The notes beneath the pieces were generated by a model. It had not been told where the DNA came from and ran no database searches. It worked only from the letters and a program-made list of their open reading frames with translations. From Marinisporobacter sp. (GTDB lineage: Bacteria > Bacillota > Clostridia > Peptostreptococcales > Thermotaleaceae): 51,292 nucleotides of DNA. The stretch lies in the NCBI GenBank assembly GCA_025210525.1, contig JAOARP010000049.1, positions 1 to 51,292 on the forward strand. Direction: 5' to 3'. The position numbers and the translations under genes are program-made. Shown here in pieces: positions 16,879 through 26,209 of this stretch. The stretch's first letter is position 1. Each line of letters begins with the position of its first letter.

Positions 16879-17781
16879 TTATTTTCTAAATGCCATTGGA
16901 GACATGCCCGTCTTTGACTTAAAGAATTTTGAGAAATGAGCTGGATATTCAAATCCAAGCATATATGCAATCTGATAAATTGGTTCCGATGTGCCAAGTA
17001 ACAATGTTTTTGCTTTTTCAACCAAATAAAGGTGAATATGTTCTTGAGCATTTTTACCAGTTTCTTTTTTTAAAAGATCACTTAAATAATTTGTCGAGTA
17101 GCCCATTTCTTTTGCCAAGTACTTCACACTAGGTATTCCTTTCTCCTCTAAGCTTTTTGAATTGAAATGATCTCTCATCAGTTTATCAAAACGGCTAATC
17201 ACATCTTTATTTGCGGTAGTTCTAGTAATAAATTGTCTACCATAAAAACGTTTGGAATAATTCAGTAGTACCTCAATATTTGAAACGATAAGATCTTGGC
17301 TATAAACATCGATATTCTGACTAAATTCGGTTTTAATCGTATCTACAATATTGGTTATGATTTGTTTTTCCTTTTCAGACAAATGAAGGGCCTCATTCAC
17401 ATCATAAGAAAAGAATGTAAACTCTTCCATCTTTCTACCTAATCCACTTTTTCTGATGAGATCTGGATGAAAACACAGCATCCAGCCTTCTATCTCTGCT
17501 TCATTATGATTATATTCTACCATCGTAACTTGTTCTGGTGCCATAAACATGAGACTTCCTTCGCTAAAATCATAATATTGGCGTCCGTATCTAAGACCAC
17601 AATTTTTACCTTTTTTTAGTGTTATGGTATAAAAGCCTGTTACTAACTGCTTGCTCTGATATTTCTCCATGGGGTTAATATTATTCAAGTTAATTAACGT
17701 AATCAATGGATGCATTGGCTTATCATACCCTAAAAGCTCATGCAACATGGATATTGAATCAATTCTGATTATATTTTCCAT
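16879..17781 (-). CDS. AraC-family transcriptional regulator
   Basis: 300 residues from the ATG at 17781, which AAGGTGG precedes; an in-frame GTG at 17790 lies inside that site. An N-terminal cupin-like sensing domain (with DFSEGSLMFMAPEQ) is followed at about 200-300 by two HTH motifs: VKYLAKEMGYSTNYLSDLLK and IYQIAYMLGFEYPAHFSKFF with the family ending KSKTGMSPMAFRK. It is the last gene of a run with the aldo-keto reductase and metallophosphoesterase genes on the same strand, so it probably activates these in response to a small molecule. Confidence 0.9.
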   Translation of the reverse strand: MENIIRIDSISMLHELLGYDKPMHPLITLINLNNINPMEKYQSKQLVTGFYTITLKKGKNCGLRYGRQYYDFSEGSLMFMAPEQVTMVEYNHNEAEIEGWMLCFHPDLIRKSGLGRKMEEFTFFSYDVNEALHLSEKEKQIITNIVDTIKTEFSQNIDVYSQDLIVSNIEVLLNYSKRFYGRQFITRTTANKDVISRFDKLMRDHFNSKSLEEKGIPSVKYLAKEMGYSTNYLSDLLKKETGKNAQEHIHLYLVEKAKTLLLGTSEPIYQIAYMLGFEYPAHFSKFFKSKTGMSPMAFRK

Positions 17782-17885
17782 ATTTACCACCTTTCTTTAG
17801 CTGGTATCTTTTACAATCCTCATACGTTTGTGGTATTTTAAATCTTTCTATAACAACCATTCAAAATCCTTTCTTTTAATATGCA

Positions 17886-19085
17886 TCATTTGTGCCGTCT
17901 ATTCATTACACGTTTAGCTACCCAATTTAGTACCTTTCCAGTAGTATCATCAAATTCCTTTGATACTTTTTTAAGCTCCTTACGAATTTCTATATGTTGT
18001 GGACAATGTTTTTCACATTTACCACATCCAATACATTGAGAAGCTCTATGAGCTTTCCCCATTATTCCACCTATTTGTACTTCATACATTAATCTTGCAT
18101 TCATAGTTCCAAACATATATTTGTCATTATATTTTTCAAAACATTCAGGTATGTTAACACCAGCTGGACAAGGCATACAATAAGCACATGCAGTACATGG
18201 AATTTTTGTTAATTCCTTATACTTGTCTCGTACCTGTTCTATAAGGGAAATTTCTTCTTTCGTAAGGGTATTCGATTCTGTCGTATTAGCTGTATGAATA
18301 TTTTCTCTAATATGCTCATCATTATTCATTCCTGATAAAATACAAGTTACTTCCTCATGATTCCATATCCATTTTAGAGCCCACTCGGCTGGTGTTCTTT
18401 TTACATTAACACTATCCCATAATTTCTGAACTTGCGCTGGAACTTTATTCGATAAATTTCCACCACGTAATGGTTCCATAATAAACACTGCAATATTACG
18501 CTCAGCTGCATATTTTAGCCCTTTAGTACCAGCCTGAATATTTTCATCTAGAAAATTGTACTGAATTTGACACATATCCCAATCATAGTCATCAACAACA
18601 TTTTTAAATGTTTGCAAATCACTGTGACATGAAAATCCAATATTTTTGATGTATCCTTTTTCTTTAACTTCATTAAGAAATTCAAGTACTCCTAATTCCT
18701 TCAATTGATCCCATATTTCTTGACTCATAATTCCATGAACCAAATAGTAATCGATTGTCTCAACTTGTAGCTTTTTCAATTGCTCTTTAAGAATATTATC
18801 CATATCTTCTCTAGATTTAACTAGCCATGGAGGCAATTTAGTAGCAATCTTTACCTTCTCCCGTAATGTACGATCACAAAAAACTTTACCTAAGAAACGT
18901 TCACTATCCCCGTTATGATAAGGATATGCCGTATCAAAATAATTTACCCCTTTTTCAATAGCATAGCGAATCTGCTCTTCTGCTTTAGCTTCGTCAATTC
19001 TTCCTAGTCGAGTTGCTAGCCTCATACATCCAAAACCAATTGCTGAAATCTTATCCCCTGTTTTTGGAACCACTCTATATTGCAT
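17886..19085 (-). CDS. Aldo/keto reductase with C-terminal ferredoxin-like domain
   Basis: 399 residues. The N-terminal TIM barrel carries the catalytic tetrad: Asp51 and Tyr56 in YFDTAYPYHNGDSE, Lys83 in ATKLPPW, and His117 in YYLVHG. The C-terminus has cysteine clusters, CTACAYCMPCPAGVNIPECF near 296 and CIGCGKCEKHCP near 355, suited to one or two [4Fe-4S] clusters. This fusion is common in anaerobes and may couple NAD(P)H chemistry to iron-sulfur electron transfer. Substrate unknown. GAGAGGGGAATT precedes the ATG. Confidence 0.9.
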   Translation of the reverse strand: MQYRVVPKTGDKISAIGFGCMRLATRLGRIDEAKAEEQIRYAIEKGVNYFDTAYPYHNGDSERFLGKVFCDRTLREKVKIATKLPPWLVKSREDMDNILKEQLKKLQVETIDYYLVHGIMSQEIWDQLKELGVLEFLNEVKEKGYIKNIGFSCHSDLQTFKNVVDDYDWDMCQIQYNFLDENIQAGTKGLKYAAERNIAVFIMEPLRGGNLSNKVPAQVQKLWDSVNVKRTPAEWALKWIWNHEEVTCILSGMNNDEHIRENIHTANTTESNTLTKEEISLIEQVRDKYKELTKIPCTACAYCMPCPAGVNIPECFEKYNDKYMFGTMNARLMYEVQIGGIMGKAHRASQCIGCGKCEKHCPQHIEIRKELKKVSKEFDDTTGKVLNWVAKRVMNRRHK

Positions 19086-19121
19086 TTTTAATTCCCCTCT
19101 CTTGAACTTTTATTAATCCAT

Positions 19122-20231
19122 TTAATGAATGGCCTTTAATCGTATCAAATTAATCTCATTAGAATTTCCTAGTCTGATCCGAGGACCAAAAGTACCTGCC
19201 CCTTGAGAAACAAATACTTTTGTATCTCCTTCATTATAAAGTCCTTTGTTAAACGGAAAGATAAAAGGAGCAAACAATGTACTAGGAAACATCTGTCCAC
19301 CATGAGTATGACCTGATAACATTAGATCGATCCCTTTCTCAGATACATACTGTGCTCCTACCGGACTATGATGCATTAGAACAGATGGCTTGTGATCATT
19401 GATCACAATAGTAGGAAGTACATTTTCAATAGTTCTTTTATCATCTGAAGGATGCATATCGAAGGTATTATCATCTGGATTCATGTAGCTAAGACCTACT
19501 AGATTAATACCATGTATTTCCACTGCTTCGTTCTGAAGAATATTAACATTATATTTCTCAATCATCCCAAATGCTCGTTCTGTATCTATATAATTTTCAT
19601 GGTTCCCTCCCACAAAATAGACTGGAGCATGAAAATCCTTCAATGGAGATAAGATGTCAGGTAGTAGTGCTGCATTAGCATCTACTAAATCTCCCGTTAT
19701 CAATACCATATCTGGATTTCTTTCATTTGTTTCTTTAACGATTTTTTCTAAATAATCCTTTCCACGCTGGTGACCTATATGCACATCTGAAATGTGCATA
19801 GCAACCACATCTTGCTTAAGACCCTCTAGGGGAATTTCAATTTCACTAACACGAAATGAATTCGCCCATAGAGCACCTGTAGTTGTTATTATAAATGCCA
19901 ATCCTATAGCAAACCAACTAACCAATTGGTTTGGCTGAATCCCTATAAACTGCATTGCATGAAGCCCTAATAGCACAATCATCAAAAATACAAAGAAGCT
20001 GAACATATAGCCCCCCACTGTATTGATAATCCCAATGGTGGTACTCTCAGACTGAGCTCCCAAAGACAATGCCACTAGGGATGTAATAAAAAAGATAGCA
20101 ACCCCGATTCTTAGTGGCCACCTCTGTGTCAAGCTATTCATAATGCTCATACGATGTGATACATACCATATGGATATAGTAAATATGCTAAGAATAGCAA
20201 TGCTAACGACAATAGGAAGTATTTTTTTCAT
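19122..20231 (-). CDS. Membrane-bound metallophosphoesterase (YkuE/YaeI type)
   Basis: 369 residues. Four N-terminal transmembrane helices span about 5-125. The calcineurin-like domain follows with all metal-binding blocks: DVHIGH (Asp149, His151), GDLVD (Asp181), GNHEN (Asn210, His211), an MHHSP histidine, and SGHTHGGQ near the C-terminus. Relatives hydrolyse phosphoester bonds of lipids such as UDP-diacylglucosamine or act on other phosphoesters; the substrate here is not determinable. It is first in the run with the aldo-keto reductase (36 bp apart). Confidence 0.85.
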   Translation of the reverse strand: MKKILPIVVSIAILSIFTISIWYVSHRMSIMNSLTQRWPLRIGVAIFFITSLVALSLGAQSESTTIGIINTVGGYMFSFFVFLMIVLLGLHAMQFIGIQPNQLVSWFAIGLAFIITTTGALWANSFRVSEIEIPLEGLKQDVVAMHISDVHIGHQRGKDYLEKIVKETNERNPDMVLITGDLVDANAALLPDILSPLKDFHAPVYFVGGNHENYIDTERAFGMIEKYNVNILQNEAVEIHGINLVGLSYMNPDDNTFDMHPSDDKRTIENVLPTIVINDHKPSVLMHHSPVGAQYVSEKGIDLMLSGHTHGGQMFPSTLFAPFIFPFNKGLYNEGDTKVFVSQGAGTFGPRIRLGNSNEINLIRLKAIH

Positions 20232-20382
20232 TTTTCGCTCTCCTCCTTAATATCTTTTACAGTAATCATACCTTAGAAGACAGATTTATAGAATATACTT
20301 ATTTCAGATAAACTTATACATTTTACTGATTCCTTCAAGTTCTAATGTATTTCGTTAAATTAATCTTTTTTATATTCTCAAA

Positions 20383-20435
20383 AATAAGCGTCTAGATTTT
20401 AATCTTCTATTTAGATTAAAATCTAGACGCTTATT
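20383..20435. terminator. Hairpin terminator, family copy 3
   Basis: A perfect 23-bp stem: AATAAGCGTCTAGATTTT plus AATCT (20383-20405) pairs with 20413-20435, followed by TTTT. It follows the minus-strand regulator gene at 20490. Confidence 0.85.
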
Positions 20436-20489
20436 TTTCAATGATTTTTTTAATTATTTTTGCACAGTCTCTTTATAGAATTAATTATG

Positions 20490-21146
20490 CTACTTTGTTT
20501 TTGCATTTTTTTTGATTTCATCTAAGTATGAATAAACTGTAACTCTTGAAATTCCAAGTTTTTCCGCCACTTTATCAACAGAACCTTTAGTAAGAAATAT
20601 TCCTTTATTATACATAAAGGTTAACATTCTAATACTATCCTTTTTCTTAAGGTTATTTAAATCTGTATCACCTATTGTTTTATCAATTAGATTATCTATT
20701 ACCTCCATTACATTATCAAAGGGTTCCATTTGAACTCCAATATTATCATTGTCAGATGCTTCTACTTCTTCAAAAAAATCATTTAAAAAATTTTTCATTT
20801 TCATTAAATCTTCAATTTCAAAGTTTATGCAAAATGCACCTATCACTTCTTCATTTTCATCTCTTATGAGAGACGTAGACGATTTTATTTGTTTTCCATT
20901 TTCTGCTTTAAACGTATAATTCGCATTATAATCATTTTTAAAATTTTTTGACAACAAAACTTGTTTGACAAGATGATCAAATGATTGCCCTACTTCTCTA
21001 CCTGTTATATATCCATTTGCAACATATACAACAGAACTTTGTGGTGTTGATAAGTCATGGATTATTACCTCGCATTTCTTTCCAAAGGAATCCGCTATCA
21101 TATCAGCCAAAGCTTTATAAGGTATTAGTTTTTGTGATATTTTCAT
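20490..21146 (-). CDS. YheO-like PAS / HTH transcriptional regulator
   Basis: 218 residues. The N-terminal YheO-type PAS domain starts with IPYKALADMIADSFGKKCEV and a HDLSTPQSSVVYVANGYITG block. The C-terminal HTH (GSVDKVAEKLGISRVTVYSY) is of the DauR/TyrR-like class that controls amino-acid catabolism. It is divergent from the PLP enzyme, RidA and symporter genes. Repeats in the shared intergenic region, one group right at its own start, suggest it controls itself and those genes. Confidence 0.85.
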   Translation of the reverse strand: MKISQKLIPYKALADMIADSFGKKCEVIIHDLSTPQSSVVYVANGYITGREVGQSFDHLVKQVLLSKNFKNDYNANYTFKAENGKQIKSSTSLIRDENEEVIGAFCINFEIEDLMKMKNFLNDFFEEVEASDNDNIGVQMEPFDNVMEVIDNLIDKTIGDTDLNNLKKKDSIRMLTFMYNKGIFLTKGSVDKVAEKLGISRVTVYSYLDEIKKNAKTK

Positions 21147-21783
21147 ATTTTCACTCCATATAAATTATTATACATTGTATGATATCATATAATAATTTAT
21201 TATACAAGTTACTGTTAACTATTAGATATTAAACAATTAAATTAGTAAGATATTTGTTAATTCTTTAGAACAAGTGTTTCTATTTCATACTTAAATTACT
21301 TACCTATAAAATCAATCTTTTATTCTATAAAAAATATGAGAATTGATAAGACCTCACATCCGAAGAAATGTATAATAAATTATTTATTTTATATAAAAAA
21401 TTATTGACACCATATATTTTTTTATATATTATATAATTATAAAATCACATCCCCATTTAAAACGTTTAAATATCAGTACTTTCGTTTTTACACCTAAAAA
21501 GGCATCATATATAAAAACAAACAAAACATATAAAAAATTATTAGATGGTTTTGAATCAAATCTCCAACTTCTATGGATAAGTTAGAAATATGCCAGTTTT
21601 AAAAGATAATATGAACATTTTTATTTAAAAAGCAATACAAACCATATAATAAATTATCCATAAATACAAACATAAAAATATCAAATTAGAGAGAACACAT
21701 AAAAAATATATTTTTATGTAACGTATATGAATGGTTACAAATTTCAAAATTCACTAATAAAAACATATAGGAAGGAGATCATT
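21147..21783. promoter_or_regulatory. Divergent control region with repeated operator-like sites
   Basis: A 637-bp gene-free region. The 13-mer TATAATAAATTAT or its complement occurs at 21192-21204, 21371-21383 and 21645-21657, with a variant (TAAATTATTATACA) at 21161-21174. A good plus-strand promoter is TTGACA (21404-21409), 17 bp, TATTAT (21427-21432); one repeat lies 20 bp upstream of it. The 5' leader would then be about 340 nt, long enough for additional control, although no known riboswitch was recognised. Confidence 0.6.
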
Positions 21784-22893
21784 ATGAAATATGTATGTAA
21801 AAAATGTGGAAATGTCTACATCGCTAATCCAGAAGTAATAAAATGTGAATGTGGAGGTGGGTTATGGCTTGATTTCGAAGGTAAACTAAAAAAATCAGAC
21901 ATTCAACAAAATGACTTTACTATGTGGAGATATGCTACTGCTTATCCTATTAAAAGAGAAAATATTAAGATTTCTTTTGGTGAAGGACTAACACCTATGG
22001 CTACTATTAACTACAAAAATTATAAGATTATGGTTAAACAAGATAATCTTATGCCCACAGGTTCCTTTAAAGATAGAGGAGTAGCAATGGTAACTAACTA
22101 TCTTAATAATCTTGGGGTAACTAAATTTGCAGAAGACTCAAGTGGTAATGGTGGTTCTTCTTTTGCAGGTTATTGTGCCTTAGGAGGTATTGACTGTAAA
22201 ATTTTTGTTCCAGCAGGAACTTCTCAAGGGAAGATAGCACAAATGAAGGTTTACGGAGCAAATTTAATCGAAGTAGAGGGAACAAGAGCAGATGTTGCAA
22301 ATGAAGCTATGAAGAGCATTGGGGGAAGTATTTATGTTGGGCATAACTGGCATCCACTTTTTGTTCATGGAGTTAAATCTGTTGCTTATGAAATGTGGGA
22401 ACAAAATGGATTCAAAGCTCCTAATAACGTAGTATGTGTTGCAGGTAATGGTAGTATTGTAACAGGTGTTTATTTAGGATTTAAAGAGCTATTAAATTCT
22501 GGAGAAATCGATAAAATGCCAAAAATATATGGTATCCAAGCTGATAACTGCAACACCTTATATCGTGAGTTTATAGGAGATACAATAGATTTTGAACCAG
22601 CACCCACAATTGCTGAAGGTATATCAATTTCTAGACCTACTAAACTAAAAGAAGTTGTAGACTTAGTAAAAGAAACAAATGGTAAATTTATAAGTGTAAC
22701 AGAAACTGAAATCAAAAATGCACTTCTAGAAATTGGGAAATTAGGATTCTATATCGAACCAACATCTGCAACAGGATTTGCAGGTCTCAATAAGTTAATT
22801 GATGAAAATACCATTAATCAAAATGAAGAAACAGCCATCATCATATCTGGAAACGGTTTGAAAGCAACCGATAAAATAATGAAATTATTATAA
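21784..22893 (+). CDS. Threonine synthase-like PLP enzyme
   Basis: 369 residues from the ATG at 21784 (GGAAGGAGATC upstream); an in-frame ATG at 21727 has no ribosome site. A zinc-ribbon-like N-terminus (Cys5, Cys8, Cys21, Cys23) leads into a fold-type II PLP domain with the cofactor lysine Lys96 in PTGSFKDRGV and a SSGNGGSSFAGYCA phosphate loop. The family includes threonine synthase and Thr/Ser or diaminopropionate ammonia-lyases. The RidA gene 18 bp downstream and the symporter after it fit an ammonia-lyase making reactive enamine intermediates better than biosynthetic threonine synthase. That assignment is inference. Confidence 0.8.
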   Translation: MKYVCKKCGNVYIANPEVIKCECGGGLWLDFEGKLKKSDIQQNDFTMWRYATAYPIKRENIKISFGEGLTPMATINYKNYKIMVKQDNLMPTGSFKDRGVAMVTNYLNNLGVTKFAEDSSGNGGSSFAGYCALGGIDCKIFVPAGTSQGKIAQMKVYGANLIEVEGTRADVANEAMKSIGGSIYVGHNWHPLFVHGVKSVAYEMWEQNGFKAPNNVVCVAGNGSIVTGVYLGFKELLNSGEIDKMPKIYGIQADNCNTLYREFIGDTIDFEPAPTIAEGISISRPTKLKEVVDLVKETNGKFISVTETEIKNALLEIGKLGFYIEPTSATGFAGLNKLIDENTINQNEETAIIISGNGLKATDKIMKLL

Positions 22894-22911
22894 GATCCTA
22901 GGGAGGTAAAT

Positions 22912-23286
22912 ATGAAATCAATATCAACAAACAATGCATTAAAACCAGCAGGACACTATTCACAAGCAATAATTCATAACGATATAGTATATATATCTGG
23001 ACAACTTGCTATAAATCCTATAACTGGCGAGAAAGAATATGGTTCCATTAAGGAACAAGTTAAAAGAGTGTTAAACAACATCAACTTAATACTTAATGAG
23101 GCTGGAACTTCTAAGGATAAGGTTCTCAAGATGACCGTTTACATTCCTGATGTAAAGCTATGGGACGAAGTTAATGATACGTATAGTGAGTTCTTTGAAG
23201 AACATAAACCAGCCAGAGTAATCGTTCCAAGTAGAGAACTTCACTTTGGTCTTTCTGTTGAAATTGATGCTATAGCTTATATATAA
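22912..23286 (+). CDS. RidA family enamine/imine deaminase
   Basis: A 124-residue Rid-fold protein with GHYSQAI near the N-terminus, VYISGQLA, and KPARVIVPSRELHFG holding the conserved arginine (PAR) that contacts the imine carboxylate. RidA speeds hydrolysis of 2-aminoacrylate-type intermediates from PLP dehydratases and protects other PLP enzymes. It is co-transcribed with the PLP enzyme just upstream, whose product it probably hydrolyses. GGGAGGTAAAT precedes the ATG. Confidence 0.9.
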   Translation: MKSISTNNALKPAGHYSQAIIHNDIVYISGQLAINPITGEKEYGSIKEQVKRVLNNINLILNEAGTSKDKVLKMTVYIPDVKLWDEVNDTYSEFFEEHKPARVIVPSRELHFGLSVEIDAIAYI

Positions 23287-23304
23287 AACATGCTATACAA
23301 AATT

Positions 23305-23345
23305 ACTCTTTTATTTGTAGTCCGCCAACCTACAAATAAAAGAGT
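23305..23345 (+). terminator. Hairpin between ridA-like and symporter genes
   Basis: A perfect 16-bp stem, ACTCTTTTATTTGTAG (23305-23320) with 23330-23345, but no T-run follows. It may be a partial terminator or mRNA end-stabiliser that sets a lower level for the symporter gene. Confidence 0.6.
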
Positions 23346-23423
23346 GCTTATTCAAGATTTACATTAATAGAACAATTCTATAATTTAGACTATATAAAAA
23401 ATTTAAATCGAAAGGAGAATTTT

Positions 23424-24653
23424 ATGAAAAAAACAAAAATGAAACTCACCAATAAAATTTTATTAGGTTTATTTTTAGGAATTTTAACTGGACTTTTATT
23501 AGGAGATCATCCTGAAATTGCAGAAACTTTTATAAAACCATTTGGAACATTGTTTATAAATGCAATTAAAATGATCATTGTACCTCTTATATTCAGTTCT
23601 CTAGTTGTAGGTGCATCAAGTATGAATGATGCCAAAGAAATAGGACGCATAGGTAGTAAAGTTTTGATTTATTTTCTTATTACAACATTCTTTGCAGTTA
23701 CAATAGGAATAACTTTGGCTATATTAATTAAACCAGGATTAGGTCTAACAATTCCTGTAGGTACAACTGTCTCAACTAGAGAAGTTCCAAGTATGATTGA
23801 TACTTTAGTTGGTATAATACCTTCTAATCCCTTAGGCGATATGGTACAAGGTCATATCCTACAATTAATAGTATTTGCACTTGTATGTGGTATATCCGCA
23901 ACATTATTGCCAGATGGCAGAGGAAAACCTTTTCTACAATTAGCATCGACCATTCAAGAAATGTTCACCAAAGTTACTGGTGTTGTCATGTCATTTGCAC
24001 CTATTGGCGTATTTGGATTAATCACACCCGTAGTAGCAGTTAATGGGATTGATGTTTTACTTGTATTACTAAAAGTTATACTAGCTGTATATATTGGCTG
24101 TATATTACACGCTTTAATCACATATTCATCCTTATTAAAAATCTTTACAAAACTTACCCTTCGAGAATTTTTTAAAGGAATGTTTCCAGCTACACTGACT
24201 GCATTTACTACTTGTAGTAGTTTAGCTACTCTTCCAGTCACAATAAAATGTACAAAAGAAAACTTAAAAATTCCTGATAAAATATCAACATTTGTTTTAA
24301 CTCTTGGTTCATCAATGAATACAGATGGAACAGCACTTTATATTGGAGTCACAGCAATATTTTCAGCTCAAGTATGTGGTATCGATTTATCTACAACTCA
24401 ATTAGGGTTAATCGCTTTATCTGCAACACTTGGCTCAATTGGTGCTGGTAGCGTTCCCGGTGGTAGCTTTATTATGTTAATGTTAGCTTTACAATCAGTT
24501 GGATTACCACTTGAAGCTACAGCACTAATAGCTGGAATAGATAGAATCCTTGATATGCCAAGAACAGCAGTGAATATTCTTGGAGATTCATCTGCCGCTA
24601 CTGTCATTTCAGGCAGCGAGGAAAAAAGAAAAAGGTTATCTGAAGCAATATAA
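23424..24653 (+). CDS. Dicarboxylate/amino acid:cation symporter (SDF family)
   Basis: 409 residues, the usual length for GltP/DctA-type carriers. The N-terminus has KILLGLFLGILTGLLLG, then KMIIVPLIFSSLVVG. The family signature blocks are present: the hairpin CSSLATLPVT, the cation site MNTDGTALY, GSIGAGSVPGGSFIML, and DRILDMPRTAVNILGDSSAA in the last helix. It is a Na+- or H+-driven importer of an acidic or neutral amino acid in the cytoplasmic membrane. It follows the PLP enzyme and RidA genes and probably supplies their substrate. Confidence 0.9.
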   Translation: MKKTKMKLTNKILLGLFLGILTGLLLGDHPEIAETFIKPFGTLFINAIKMIIVPLIFSSLVVGASSMNDAKEIGRIGSKVLIYFLITTFFAVTIGITLAILIKPGLGLTIPVGTTVSTREVPSMIDTLVGIIPSNPLGDMVQGHILQLIVFALVCGISATLLPDGRGKPFLQLASTIQEMFTKVTGVVMSFAPIGVFGLITPVVAVNGIDVLLVLLKVILAVYIGCILHALITYSSLLKIFTKLTLREFFKGMFPATLTAFTTCSSLATLPVTIKCTKENLKIPDKISTFVLTLGSSMNTDGTALYIGVTAIFSAQVCGIDLSTTQLGLIALSATLGSIGAGSVPGGSFIMLMLALQSVGLPLEATALIAGIDRILDMPRTAVNILGDSSAATVISGSEEKRKRLSEAI

Positions 24654-24672
24654 TCAACTAGATTCCCCCCAG

Positions 24673-24724
24673 ATTCGAGCCTAAATTTTAATCTTCTTAT
24701 TCAGATTAAAATTTAGGCTCGAAT
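24673..24724 (+). terminator. Hairpin terminator, family copy 4
   Basis: A perfect 22-bp stem: ATTCGAGCCTAAATTTT plus AATCT (24673-24694) pairs with 24703-24724. It ends the symporter transcript. Confidence 0.8.
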
Positions 24725-24788
24725 TAATTGTAAATTGAAATTTTCAATATCTTGAAATAATAAAAAGATTTTATCTTTGTCCTTTATT

Positions 24789-24846
24789 TTGACAAAATTC
24801 AGATTTTAACATACAATAGACCATATAGTCTAGACTACATGGTCTA
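24789..24846 (+). promoter_or_regulatory. Promoter and TetR-type operator of export operon
   Basis: TTGACA (24789-24794), a 17-bp spacer and TACAAT (24812-24817) form a near-consensus sigma-A promoter. A 30-bp palindrome with one mismatch pair, from TAGACCATATAGTC to its mirror, covers 24817-24846, directly over the expected transcription start. A TetR dimer bound there would block the promoter. Confidence 0.85.
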
Positions 24847-24879
24847 ATATTAGTATGATAACCTTAGGAGTGATTTTTA

Positions 24880-25503
24880 TTGGATAAAATGGATGAAACA
24901 AAAAAAGAAGAACTTTTAGAAGCTGCGCTTGATGAATTTATCAACAATACCTATGATGAAGCTTCTTTAAATAACATTTTAAAAAAAGTGAATATGAGCA
25001 AAGGCGCTTTTTATTATCGTTTTAAAAATAAAAAAGAATTATATTTATATCTATGTGAAAAGGTACAAAAGGAAAAGCTTGAATATATCAACAACTGGCT
25101 TTTAGGTCAAGCTATTGATTACAACAATCTAAGTATATTTGAATTACTTCATTTGCAAGGTAAAGCTGGGTTTGAATTTGGAGAAAAATATATAAAGTAT
25201 TTAAAGCTCGGTCAAAGATTTATATCTGAAGAAAATCCAGAAATCAAAAAATATATCTATGAAAAAATAAAAAACACCTCTGAAAATGTATTTGATCCCA
25301 TTATAGAAAGAGGCATTGCAAGAGGTGAATTAAGGGATGATTTTTCAAAATCCTTTATGAAAAAAATACTCTACCATTCTATGTTTAACTATACCAACAT
25401 TCTCTTAGATGATTATGAAGCTTTATCCCTAGAAGAACAGCTTGAATCTTTTCACCATTTTATTGATTTCTTGAAAAATGGTTTAAGTAAAAAGGAGGGG
25501 TAA
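24880..25503 (+). CDS. TetR-family regulator of the ABC export operon
   Basis: 207 residues from a TTG start with AGGAGTG upstream. The N-terminal HTH is clear: EELLEAALDEFINNTYDEAS, LNNILKKVNMSKGAFYYRFK, then NKKELYLYLCEKV. The C-terminal domain is the helical ligand-binding type. It is the first gene of an operon with an ABC ATPase (4 bp later), permease and membrane fusion protein, and it overlies its own likely operator at 24817-24846. It probably represses the transporter until a toxic compound is bound. Confidence 0.9.
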   Translation: MDKMDETKKEELLEAALDEFINNTYDEASLNNILKKVNMSKGAFYYRFKNKKELYLYLCEKVQKEKLEYINNWLLGQAIDYNNLSIFELLHLQGKAGFEFGEKYIKYLKLGQRFISEENPEIKKYIYEKIKNTSENVFDPIIERGIARGELRDDFSKSFMKKILYHSMFNYTNILLDDYEALSLEEQLESFHHFIDFLKNGLSKKEG

Positions 25504-25507
25504 TCCA

Positions 25508-26209
25508 TTGGCGTTCATAAAGGTAGAAAATCTGAGTAAACACTACAAAATGGGAGAAGTAACAGTAAAAGCATTAGAGCAAGCATCCTTTCATATCAAC
25601 GAAGGGGAATTTGTAGTCATCTTAGGTCCTAGTGGTTCAGGAAAAAGTACCCTCCTTAATATTTTAGGAGGAATGGATCAACCAACAAAAGGAACTTTTC
25701 ATTTAATGGACCAGAATATCACCTCTTATAATGATAAAGCATTAACCAATTATAGAAGAGACAAAATAGGATTTGTCTTTCAATTTTATAATCTCATGGC
25801 AAACTTGACTTCTCGTGAGAATGTAGAGCTTGCCACAGAAATTTGTAAAGATCCATTATCTATTGATCAGGTTTTAGAGGATGTGGGATTAAGGGATAGA
25901 AAAAATCATTTCCCCTCTCAGATGAGTGGAGGTGAACAGCAAAGAGTTGCCATTGCCAGAGCAGTAGCAAAAAATCCCTTATTATTATTATGTGATGAAC
26001 CAACAGGTGCCTTAGATTATGAAACGGGTATTGCCATATTATCTTTACTCAGTAATATTAATAAAAATTATAAAAAAACCGTCATCGTCATTACTCACAA
26101 CGCTCCTATTGCACAAATGGCAGATCGTGTAATCAAAATGAGAAGCGGTGAAATTATAGATAATTATTTAAATGAAAATCCAATAAATCCCGAAAGGATT
26201 GAATGGTGA
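25508..26209 (+). CDS. ABC transporter ATPase (MacB/LolD type)
   Basis: 233 residues from a TTG start with AGGAGGGG upstream. Walker [10 protein letters not shown] at 40-48, Q-loop [16 protein letters not shown], signature MSGGEQQR at 139-146, Walker [14 protein letters not shown] ending in Glu164, and the H-loop His in VITHNAP. The form is that of MacB-like exporters and lipoprotein or antimicrobial-peptide transporters. It works with the FtsX-type permease downstream, whose start overlaps this gene's stop. Confidence 0.95.
   Translation: MAFIKVENLSKHYKMGEVTVKALEQASFHINEGEFVVILGPSGSGKSTLLNILGGMDQPTKGTFHLMDQNITSYNDKALTNYRRDKIGFVFQFYNLMANLTSRENVELATEICKDPLSIDQVLEDVGLRDRKNHFPSQMSGGEQQRVAIARAVAKNPLLLLCDEPTGALDYETGIAILSLLSNINKNYKKTVIVITHNAPIAQMADRVIKMRSGEIIDNYLNENPINPERIEW

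Noticed and set aside
21147-21783. Riboswitch in the long leader of the PLP-enzyme operon
   Set aside because: No conserved aptamer pattern was recognised; the region is mostly AT-rich with operator-like repeats.
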